Assembly: GCA_017554385.1 (NCBI GenBank)
Contig: JAFZIL010000023.1
Span: 1-40,223 of the forward strand
DNA: 40,223 nucleotides
Reading direction: 5' to 3'
From: Prevotella sp.
Lineage (GTDB): Bacteria > Bacteroidota > Bacteroidia > Bacteroidales > Bacteroidaceae
The notes under the pieces are model-generated. The model saw only the letters and a list, made by a program, of their open reading frames with translations, ran no database searches and had not been told where the DNA came from. The position numbers and the translations under genes were made by a program. The number at the start of each line of letters is the position of its first letter. Positions within the stretch are counted from its first letter, which is position 1. Below are positions 25,033 through 32,872 of the stretch, in pieces.

Positions 25033-26842
25033 TCGTCCTCTCTATACTGCTGTTCTCGCCGCTACCGAAGGCTGGATTCTGCACCAGGTTCTTGTTCACG
25101 GTTATCTCGTCATTATGGTAAGGCCAGAAAATGGCGTCCATGCTTGAGAGCTTACTGGCAATAGCGGTGGTGCCGCTGGAGCCTTTCAGTGACACTTTTT
25201 CTGTGAGCTTGCCCGTGTTGCCATCGCGGAGCGAGCGTCTTACCAGGTCGAACCAGCGCTTACCTTCGAACATCAGTTCGCGCTGTCGTTCGAGGAGCAC
25301 CAGATCGGCCATATCCGCTTTGTTGGTGTATGAGTACTTCGACGCATCTAGGTTCTTGTCGCCTGACGAGCAGTTGGAACGTTTGTTGATGGTGTTCACG
25401 ATATTGAAGGCCTGATGCAGTAATGAATCAGTGGCTATAGAGACCGATGCTGACGCATCGGGCACAGCGGCTGACGCATCGGGCACAGCGGCTGACGCAT
25501 CGGTCCCACCAGCATTGTCATCCGCCATCTCCACGAGCGCCTCGGCCTTCATCAGCATCACATCGCTCAGACGGTAGAGTATCCAGTTGGCGTGGCAATA
25601 GTCTTTGGTGTATGACCCGCTATAGGAGCCTTCGAGCTTGGCCTTCCCGAGATTGACCATTGCCGTCGTGAAAGCATATTTGTTGATGCCTGAGAGCGTC
25701 TTCGATCCACTGATGGGCTGCAGGTTCTCATAGAACCGGGCGTCATACTTGTTTTCAAACACAGTATACAGCTCGTCGTTCACATCCGTACAGAGGAAGT
25801 CGGCAGGCCTGACGCCCCCGGGGAAGGTCTCGGAGTTGCCATAGAAACTACTTACCGATGCGTTCGAGAGCATCTGGTCGCTATTCATGAAGACAAGTTC
25901 AAGGATGCTCTCCCGGCTATTGCCTGTTCCGAAGATGTCCTGGAAGGCATTACCATAGTAGTTGCCGGTGCTGTAGGCATCGCTGATAAGGGGGTATCCG
26001 TCAATCATCTGTTCGTTGGCCGATACTACGCCCGACTTCTTGTCGAGTTCCTCCTGCCAGGCCGATGTCTTTGCGTTGATAACCAGGTCAGCATAGCGCA
26101 CCGCACTGGCATAGTCCTCCTTCCATAGATAGAGATCGCAGAGTAATGCATGGATCGCATCCTGAGTAATGCGTCCAGTGCGATAGTAGGTCTTCGTAGC
26201 TGGGTATTTGCGCACCGCCAGGTCTTTCACACGTTCAAGATCACCGATCAGCCGGTCCAGTATTTCGTCGAATTTCGTAGCAGGCAGGTCCAGTTTCTGG
26301 TTGTCATCTAAGTAAGGCTCGGTGAAATAGGGCACGTCGCGGAAGGTGCGAATCAGATAAAAATACATCAGTGCGCGTATCGCCGTCACCTCTGCCTCCG
26401 TCGCCTGAAGCTCGCTCTGCGTGTAGTTCGGGTCCTTCTCGGCTACCGAGGGAGCATAGTGCAGCACCGTGTTACAGCGGTTGATGATGTTATAGAAATC
26501 GCCCCACTTCAGGTAGTTGTTGCTCGCGTTGATGTTCTCCTTGAAGATGTTCGCCAGATCGGTGTTGTTCTCGATACCTGTACCGCCTACAATATTGTCA
26601 GAGCGGAACTCGCCCCAAGCCATCATCCGGTCGATGACGGCTTTGCTCTGCATAGCCGAGTAGCAGCCTGCAACAACGTTCTCTACGTCGGTTTCCTCGT
26701 TCCAGTACTTGTCCAAAACGATGGTCTCCAATGGAGCTATCTCAAGGAAGTCGGAGCAGCTAGTGAATAGTGAATAGTGGATAGTGAATAGTGCTGCGCC
26801 CAGAATCCACTTCACCGTTTTATTTATGTTTTTTGTAATCAT
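25028..26842 (-). CDS. SusD-like surface glycan-binding lipoprotein (pair 1)
   Basis: SusD/RagB-family protein of 604 residues. Signal MITKNINKTVKWILGAA, then LFTIHYSLFTS encoded by a 5 x 7 bp run, lipobox Cys29 and SDFLEIAP. Family motifs: AEVTAIRALMYFYLIRTFRDVPYFTEP, AIHALLCDLYLWKEDYASAVRYAD and the C-terminal LLERQRELMFEGKRWFDLVRRS. An Ala/Asp/Val/Pro-rich insert at about 446-464 is made by a 21-bp tandem repeat and sits in a loop before a C-terminal helix; other SusDs lack such an insert, as far as I recall. It follows SusC after 30 bp. Confidence 0.95.
   Translation of the reverse strand: MITKNINKTVKWILGAALFTIHYSLFTSCSDFLEIAPLETIVLDKYWNEETDVENVVAGCYSAMQSKAVIDRMMAWGEFRSDNIVGGTGIENNTDLANIFKENINASNNYLKWGDFYNIINRCNTVLHYAPSVAEKDPNYTQSELQATEAEVTAIRALMYFYLIRTFRDVPYFTEPYLDDNQKLDLPATKFDEILDRLIGDLERVKDLAVRKYPATKTYYRTGRITQDAIHALLCDLYLWKEDYASAVRYADLVINAKTSAWQEELDKKSGVVSANEQMIDGYPLISDAYSTGNYYGNAFQDIFGTGNSRESILELVFMNSDQMLSNASVSSFYGNSETFPGGVRPADFLCTDVNDELYTVFENKYDARFYENLQPISGSKTLSGINKYAFTTAMVNLGKAKLEGSYSGSYTKDYCHANWILYRLSDVMLMKAEALVEMADDNAGGTDASAAVPDASAAVPDASASVSIATDSLLHQAFNIVNTINKRSNCSSGDKNLDASKYSYTNKADMADLVLLERQRELMFEGKRWFDLVRRSLRDGNTGKLTEKVSLKGSSGTTAIASKLSSMDAIFWPYHNDEITVNKNLVQNPAFGSGENSSIERTK
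25450..25503. repeat. 21-bp tandem repeat in SusD (2.6 copies)
   Basis: Unit CTGACGCATCGGGCACAGCG plus G, at 25450-25470 and 25471-25491, with a 12-bp partial third copy. It encodes a 7-residue repeat (AAVPDAS). 21 bp equals three heptamers and keeps the frame. Confidence 0.9.
26761..26795. repeat. 5 x 7 bp run encoding part of the SusD signal peptide
   Basis: Plus strand TAGTGAA TAGTGAA TAGTGGA TAGTGAA TAGTGCT. It encodes LFTIHYSLFTS, the hydrophobic stretch before lipobox Cys29. Confidence 0.9.
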
Positions 26843-26877
26843 AACTATAAACTATTAACTATGAACTATTAACTAAA
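26843..26877. repeat. 5 x 7 bp array at the SusC / SusD junction (pair 1)
   Basis: Plus strand AACTATA AACTATT AACTATG AACTATT AACTAAA. It ends exactly at the SusD ATG (26840-26842). The SusC stop (TAG, 26873-26875) is in the fifth unit. Confidence 0.92.
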
Positions 26878-29800
26878 AGTCCACCGTTATGCCAAGCGTA
26901 TAACTCTTCGCCCTTGGCGTCTGTCCTCCGTCGACGGCAGCTCCGTAGCCACCGTAGCTTACTTCCGGATCTACGCCTTTGTACCTTGTCAGGATGAAGA
27001 GGTTGTTGGCACTGGCATAGAGGCTCAGTCGGTTGATGCCGATAGCCTTCTTGATGGTCTTCGGGTCAAAGGAGTAGCTGAGTTGCAGATAATTGAGCCT
27101 GAGGAAGGAACCATCCTCAACGAAGCGATCGCTGACGAGCGTGTTGTAGTTGGTCGAAGAGCCATACATAGCACGCGGTATGGTAGTAACGTCACCCTCC
27201 TTGCGCCATCGGTAGTTCACGGCCTTGCTCTGGTTGTTGTTGGTGCTCATGGCCTCAGCATCGAGTCGTGCGAGGTTCAGGATCTTGTTGCCCACGCGAT
27301 AGTTGAACTGTGTGTTCAGTTTCCATCGGTCATAGTTCAGTGTGAATCCGAAGCCTCCTGTCAGCTTTGGCAGCGACGATCCGAGATATACGATATCGAG
27401 GGCATTGATGTTGCCGTCGTGGTTCACGTCTTCATAGATGGCATCTCCACCGTTGAACATATAGTTCTTTCCTGTACCGTCGTGTGAGTAGTTATAGATC
27501 ATGCGCACCGGCTTATCCTCGTCGTCGACAACAATCTCGCCTTCCTCGCTTAACACGAAGGGTGCCGTATGGCCTGCGGCGACAAAGTCAAGCCGTTCCT
27601 GGGGTGTCATGTTCAGGAAGGTCTCGTACTGATACTCATATACCCCCTTGTATCGGAAACCGTAGATGGCGCCGAAGGGGTTGTAAAGCTGTACGCGCTG
27701 CAGCACCTCGCGGTTGCTGTAGTAGAACTTCGAGTTGAGAGAGTTCAGCACTGTTTCGTCCATGGTCAGGATCTCGTTTTTGTTGTTGCCGAAGGTCAGG
27801 TTCACGTCGGCGAAGAACTTTCCGCTTCTCAGAAGCTTGTTGGTCTGCAGATTGAGTTCCCATCCGATGTTGCGCATCGAACCGACGTTGCTGTAGGCCA
27901 GCGTATAGTAGCCTGTCGAGGAGGGGATGCTGACGTTGGGCATCAGCATGTCGCGACGCGTAGAGTGATACCACTCAGCCTGCAGTGTCAGTCGGTCGTT
28001 GAAGAATCCAAGGTCGAGACCGATGTCCCATGTCGTAGTAGTCTCCCAGCTGAGGTTGGTCAGACGGATGTTGTCGGGCTTCATCGCGCCCATGTCTATA
28101 TAGCGCGTGCCGCTGCTGTAGATACTCTCGTAGAGATAGTCGCGGTTGGGCTGATTACCCACTCGTCCCCAGCTGGGGCGAACGGCGAGCATCGACAGCC
28201 ATTTACGGGTGGTCTCCATCCAAGGCTCGTCTACAAGGTTCCATCGCAGCGAGACAGCAGGGAAATAGCCCCATCGCCGGTCTGGTCCGAACTTCGTCGT
28301 ACCGTCAGCACGCAGGGAGAAGTCGAACATATAGCGGCCTTTATAGGCGTAGTGGGTGGAGAACGTATAGTACATCGAGCGCCACTGGCTGAAAGAGCTG
28401 CTCATTCCATTGACACGACCACCGGCGGTAGGACTGGTGATGCCACCAGAAGGCAGCTTGGTAGCATCGGTACCCTGTCCGTTCGAGCTTCCGCTCGTCA
28501 GCTCGAATCGTCCCATGGCCATCAGTGAATGGTCTTTGTTGGTGAAGTGGGGTATGAACGTGAGCGTCTGTTTGGTGTTGAAGGCGACGCTCTTTGTGGA
28601 CCCCGTATAGGCATTGTTCACGCCGTTGTTCCAAGAGACCGTCACGAGCTCCTTCGGATAGAACTTGTCGATATACTCATTGAAGATGTTCATGTAGACG
28701 CGTCCTTGCCAATTGAGTTGGTGGTGGTCGTCATCCATGCCCAGCAGTCGGTAGGTAAGCTCGAACTCGGGCGTAATGTCATAGGTACGGTCGTCGTTCT
28801 TTGCTAAGCGTGCCGAGGCAACAGGGTTGACATAGACCCGCTGGTCGTCCTTGAAGACGTCGGGCGCTGACTGCAGCATGGTGTAGAACTTATCGGTGTC
28901 TGCACCCGTGAGCGGGTCCTGTTCGTAGATGCTCATGTTAGGCATCTTCTTATAGGCAATGGAGAGCAGGTCATCGTAGTTGCGCTTGGTATCGGTGTAG
29001 GTGAGGGAGAAGTTAGTTGAGATCTTGATGCGCTCGGACACATAGTAGTCCAATGCCACGCGTGTGGAGAACCGGTCCTGCCGCTGCTCGATGACCGAGC
29101 CCGTCTCGTGGTCGTAGCCACCGCTGATGCGGAAGGTGGCTTTCTCGCCACCTCCGGTCACTGAGAGGTAGTGGTTCTGTCGGAGTCCCCACTGGGTGAC
29201 GGCATCGACCCAGTCGGTGTTGTTGTTATATTGCTCGTATTCAGAGAATGTGGGGTCGTAGTTGAGCTCACGGATGTTTGAGGCATTATCGTTCTGCTCA
29301 GGGTTGAAGTAGGACTCCTTGAGCAGCATGGTATAGTCGTCGCCGCTGAGCATCTTGTAGCCCTTTGGCTGGTAGGTGCCCGTAAGTCGGAGAGAGTAGG
29401 TGAGCTTGGGTGTTCCGCGAGCACCGCGCTTGGTAGTGATCTCGATGACACCGTTGGCACCTTGTGAACCATAGATGGCTGTTGCGGCAGCATCCTTGAG
29501 TACGGTGATGGATGCGATGTCCTCTGGGTTGACGTTCAGTAGCTGTGCGAACTGCTCATCGTTGGCATTGGTGACGTCGAAGTTGTTCATGTCGACGTTC
29601 CAGGTGTTGCCGTTGACCACGATGAGCGGATTGCTGTTGGTAAGTGTGGATATGGAGGAAGCACCACGCAGTCGCATGGTGGTGCCTGCTCCGAGGTTAC
29701 CCGAATTTGCCACGATGTCGAGACCTGCAATACGCCCCTGGAGCGCCTCGTCGACGGTGGTGAGTCCGAGACCCTCGAACTCCTTCATGTCGATGGTCTG

Positions 29801-30190
29801 TGTGGCGTATGATATCTCTCGCTCAGGAATGGCGAGTCCGCCACCGTTGAGTTTCTTCTTTGCCGTGACGGTAACCTCCTTCAGGCTGGTTTGTGAGACG
29901 AGCTTGATGCGATAATCCTCGCGGTTGATGGTTAGCGTCTGTGTCTTGCATCCCACATAACTGAATCGGAGCTTGTCTTTCGGATTGCGTATGCGCATTG
30001 AGAAATTACCGTTCAGATCGGTGGTGGTAGCCTCGATGATACGCCCGTTGGCATCGACCTCGCAGACGGAGGCGCCCATGAGCTCGCCATACTCGTCGGT
30101 CACCGTGCCATGTACAGCCTTGATCTGTGCGCTTGTCGCAAGGATGATAAAATTAAAAAATGTAAGTATAAAAAGTCTATATCGATTCAT
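26873..30190 (-). CDS. SusC-like TonB-dependent outer-membrane transporter (pair 1)
   Basis: Protein of 1105 residues with signal peptide MNRYRLFILTFFNFIILATSA. Carboxypeptidase-regulatory-like domain about 25-105 (VHGTVTDEYGELMGASV, LRFSYVGCKTQT), then the TonB-box region (LKEVTVTA), and a plug domain about 120-255 with LQGRIAGLDIV, NPLIVVNGNTW and ASITVLKDAAATAIYGSQGANGVIEITTKRG. The rest is the barrel, ending AKSYTLGITVDF. It is a more canonical SusC than the one at 17912-21193. It starts 22 bp after the FAS1 stop and is followed by its SusD. Confidence 0.96.
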   Translation of the reverse strand: MNRYRLFILTFFNFIILATSAQIKAVHGTVTDEYGELMGASVCEVDANGRIIEATTTDLNGNFSMRIRNPKDKLRFSYVGCKTQTLTINREDYRIKLVSQTSLKEVTVTAKKKLNGGGLAIPEREISYATQTIDMKEFEGLGLTTVDEALQGRIAGLDIVANSGNLGAGTTMRLRGASSISTLTNSNPLIVVNGNTWNVDMNNFDVTNANDEQFAQLLNVNPEDIASITVLKDAAATAIYGSQGANGVIEITTKRGARGTPKLTYSLRLTGTYQPKGYKMLSGDDYTMLLKESYFNPEQNDNASNIRELNYDPTFSEYEQYNNNTDWVDAVTQWGLRQNHYLSVTGGGEKATFRISGGYDHETGSVIEQRQDRFSTRVALDYYVSERIKISTNFSLTYTDTKRNYDDLLSIAYKKMPNMSIYEQDPLTGADTDKFYTMLQSAPDVFKDDQRVYVNPVASARLAKNDDRTYDITPEFELTYRLLGMDDDHHQLNWQGRVYMNIFNEYIDKFYPKELVTVSWNNGVNNAYTGSTKSVAFNTKQTLTFIPHFTNKDHSLMAMGRFELTSGSSNGQGTDATKLPSGGITSPTAGGRVNGMSSSFSQWRSMYYTFSTHYAYKGRYMFDFSLRADGTTKFGPDRRWGYFPAVSLRWNLVDEPWMETTRKWLSMLAVRPSWGRVGNQPNRDYLYESIYSSGTRYIDMGAMKPDNIRLTNLSWETTTTWDIGLDLGFFNDRLTLQAEWYHSTRRDMLMPNVSIPSSTGYYTLAYSNVGSMRNIGWELNLQTNKLLRSGKFFADVNLTFGNNKNEILTMDETVLNSLNSKFYYSNREVLQRVQLYNPFGAIYGFRYKGVYEYQYETFLNMTPQERLDFVAAGHTAPFVLSEEGEIVVDDEDKPVRMIYNYSHDGTGKNYMFNGGDAIYEDVNHDGNINALDIVYLGSSLPKLTGGFGFTLNYDRWKLNTQFNYRVGNKILNLARLDAEAMSTNNNQSKAVNYRWRKEGDVTTIPRAMYGSSTNYNTLVSDRFVEDGSFLRLNYLQLSYSFDPKTIKKAIGINRLSLYASANNLFILTRYKGVDPEVSYGGYGAAVDGGQTPRAKSYTLGITVDF

Positions 30191-30212
30191 ATTAGAAGAA
30201 ATTAGAAGAAGT

Positions 30213-32828
30213 TCATTTCAATTTCATCACCTCGTCCTCCCAATTTGTCAGCTGCGCCTTCTCATAGTAGAGGGGCCCGTCTATCTGGTGGACCACGACA
30301 TCAGAGGCATTGTAGAGCTGGGTGTTGTTGGCGTTCTGTGCGTTCTGTATCCAATATTCGCGTCCGGTGATGTTGTAGTTATCGCCTTTGGTTATAACGG
30401 AGCGACGGTTGTTGAGTTGATCGACGATGGTCAGTTGCTCATCGTCGGCAGTCACGGTGACGCTGAAGAATCGCTTGTTGAGCGGGTTGAGCGTTGACGT
30501 CTCATACTTCACGCCCTTTACGGGTACGCCACCGAGGAACACCGAATTGTCCTGAATGTGATATTTCAGGAAGTTGAGTATGCGGTTGGCCACGATGGTT
30601 CGTGCCTGCTTGAGGAGTGTGGGGTCTCTGGCAATATCGGCAAAGCGTCCCGTGGAGTCGTTGGCCAGTTCTTCATAGTCTTCCCATGTGGGTAGCAATC
30701 CCTGCTTGTGGAGCTGGTCGATACTGTCGTTTTGCGGGACGTAGACAGTGTAGTTATAGGCATCGAAGAGGGAACAGTTATAGTCGGCGCAGGTGTAGCT
30801 GCCCATGCGTGACTTAAGTAGCGTGTTGGCCGAGCCACCATTGAGCAGGAGACTGAAGAAGGACTCACATCCTTTGCGCTGGTTGAGGATACTGTAGAGC
30901 GAGCGTTTGCTGGTCAGGGGTAGGGAATGGTTGAGGATATAGCTCTTTCCGTTTCCGTTCTTAGTCTGGTCGTAGATGGTGTCGACGGTCTCGCTGGTCG
31001 CAGTCTCTATCTGCAGGCCACCCGATATGGTCATCAGTCCTTCCTTACCTGCATTTTCCACCTTGATGACGCTTCCGCCCTTGGTGTGGTAGTAGGTGTG
31101 GCCGTCCTCAATGTTTCCTATAACAATAAGATTGTCGAGGAGGTCGCGCAACCGGTTCTCCACCTGGCTGTCGGTAGCGTCGTTGAGTGGAGTGGCATCC
31201 TCGATCTTCTGTTGTGTGTTGAGATCGTAGTTGTATCGATGGGCCTTGACGGTCTTGCGGTCGCGGTCATAGTAGAACTCGTAGAGGATGGATGTGGAGC
31301 TGCCATAGGTGCAGGGGTCTACATAGCTGAGCATTGCGGTATTGGTGGGAATGATAAAGCTGTAGTAGGAGTCCATAGAGTTCAGGTAAGGTTCGTACTC
31401 GAGCTTCTCTATCGCCCAGTAGATGACGTTCATCGTGTTTTCCTTGATGAGTGCGGGGAACGAGACGGAACTGTATGAGGCGGGCGTGAACACTCGGTTG
31501 ACCATATAGACCACTCCGTTGCATCCCATGAAACAGCTGTCGACATTCTCGGTCTTAATGCCGATGGGCACCTTGGTGGTGTTGTCGACGATGTTTCTGA
31601 ACTTCGAGGGCACGGTCTGCGTGAAGGAGCGTATGAGGTTGATGTCAAGCATCTTCACCAGCACCTTCATGGGGACGTTGTCCCACTGGCCATACTCGTC
31701 CTTCAGGACCTTGCCCCCTCCTTTGTTCCACCACTCGTCGAGGGCTGCGTTGCTGGGTGCCAGCAGTGCACCGGCATCATAGTGCAGGTCGCGCCCTGCG
31801 GTGTTGCTATACATATACTGGCTCCATCCGGGGTCGAAGCTCAGGTAGGCGTCGACCACGTTGCCATCAGGATCGGTAGTCAGCTTACCGCCAGTCGAAC
31901 TGCCGAAGCTGCTGATATTGCTGTTGTCGGAGAAATACTTCAGCGTGAACACTGAATCCTGATTGTTATACAGACGGTTATACTCCTTTGTGGCAGCATC
32001 GTCGTAATAGGGAGCACTGAAGCGGTCGAGTAGCGATGCGAATTGGGACATGGAGGTGTGGTTGTGGACAATCTCCATCATATTATCGGCAGCAGTGGCA
32101 AGTCCGTCGATCTTCTGTATGTATCCGTTCTTACAGGTGATGTCGCTCTGTGTGACCTTGCGTCCGTTGACCCAGGAATCGCTAATCGAGGTCGACGCGC
32201 CGTTGGTCAGCGTTGCCAGGTCGTCGCCTGTAATCAGGTTGGTGCGCATGAAAACGGGCAGGAAGTGGATCATGGGTTTCGCCGTATTGTCACGCAACAG
32301 CACGATACCCTCGTGGCGGTTCTTGTACTTCGCCCAGAACGGGGTGTTGGGCATCTGGTCAGGATAGATGCGCGAAACCGAGTCGAATACTGAAGCGGCC
32401 GTCTCGCGTCGCATGCACTGCCCCTTCTGTGGAGGATTGCCACTGACGTTGCTCAACAACTCGAGCAGATAGGCGTTGTTGACCATTGCACTGTTGAGCA
32501 GCAACTTCTTCTGTGCCAGCGACAGGTCATCGTACTTGCCCACGCCCCAGCTATTCTGTCTGAAGAAGTCTTCGTAAACGCTGTCGTTTGCTACGAAGAG
32601 GGTTTTCGAACCCGTCTGGCTGAGTACTGCCTTCTGACCCAAGTCGTCGATGAGTCGCAATGTGTAGTTGTAGCCGCCCTCATCGCTAAGCCGCTCGTAG
32701 ATGCTGTTGCCTAACCACGATGGCTCATCCATGAGCTCGTCCTTCTCGCTGCACGCAACGAGTGCAGTGGTGATGCCGTAGCCTACGAGACAACCCATCA
32801 TGACGACTTTTAGCTTTCTTATCATCAT
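30213..32828 (-). CDS. Large FAS1-like surface lipoprotein, 871 aa
   Basis: Signal MMIRKLKVVMMGCLVGYGI with lipobox Cys26 (LVAC) and SEKDELMDEP, an acidic stretch like surface-export signals. Several fasciclin-like segments: YTLRLIDDLGQKAVLSQTG then KTLFVANDSVYEDFF (about 55-95), YSFIIPTNTAMLSYV (about 485-500) and YTVYVPQNDSIDQL near 690, ending IDGPLYYEKAQLTNWEDEV. FAS1 repeats number three or four but are divergent. It is second in the operon, 44 bp after the HExxH/T9SS gene and 22 bp before SusC. It probably sits at the cell surface with the SusCD complex as a binding or adhesion component; no enzyme motif is visible. Confidence 0.8.
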   Translation of the reverse strand: MMIRKLKVVMMGCLVGYGITTALVACSEKDELMDEPSWLGNSIYERLSDEGGYNYTLRLIDDLGQKAVLSQTGSKTLFVANDSVYEDFFRQNSWGVGKYDDLSLAQKKLLLNSAMVNNAYLLELLSNVSGNPPQKGQCMRRETAASVFDSVSRIYPDQMPNTPFWAKYKNRHEGIVLLRDNTAKPMIHFLPVFMRTNLITGDDLATLTNGASTSISDSWVNGRKVTQSDITCKNGYIQKIDGLATAADNMMEIVHNHTSMSQFASLLDRFSAPYYDDAATKEYNRLYNNQDSVFTLKYFSDNSNISSFGSSTGGKLTTDPDGNVVDAYLSFDPGWSQYMYSNTAGRDLHYDAGALLAPSNAALDEWWNKGGGKVLKDEYGQWDNVPMKVLVKMLDINLIRSFTQTVPSKFRNIVDNTTKVPIGIKTENVDSCFMGCNGVVYMVNRVFTPASYSSVSFPALIKENTMNVIYWAIEKLEYEPYLNSMDSYYSFIIPTNTAMLSYVDPCTYGSSTSILYEFYYDRDRKTVKAHRYNYDLNTQQKIEDATPLNDATDSQVENRLRDLLDNLIVIGNIEDGHTYYHTKGGSVIKVENAGKEGLMTISGGLQIETATSETVDTIYDQTKNGNGKSYILNHSLPLTSKRSLYSILNQRKGCESFFSLLLNGGSANTLLKSRMGSYTCADYNCSLFDAYNYTVYVPQNDSIDQLHKQGLLPTWEDYEELANDSTGRFADIARDPTLLKQARTIVANRILNFLKYHIQDNSVFLGGVPVKGVKYETSTLNPLNKRFFSVTVTADDEQLTIVDQLNNRRSVITKGDNYNITGREYWIQNAQNANNTQLYNASDVVVHQIDGPLYYEKAQLTNWEDEVMKLK

Positions 32829-32872
32829 ATATGTGTTAGTTTGTTTTTATTTGTTTCTTCTGTTCTGGCGCC

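Noticed and set aside
25450-25503. CRISPR array
   Set aside because: Units are contiguous 21-bp tandem copies without spacers and are translated in frame.
30182-30205. 11-bp direct repeat (TTCTTCTAATT on the minus strand) before the first SusC start
   Set aside because: Only two copies in AT-rich sequence; weak compared with the 5 x 7 bp arrays.
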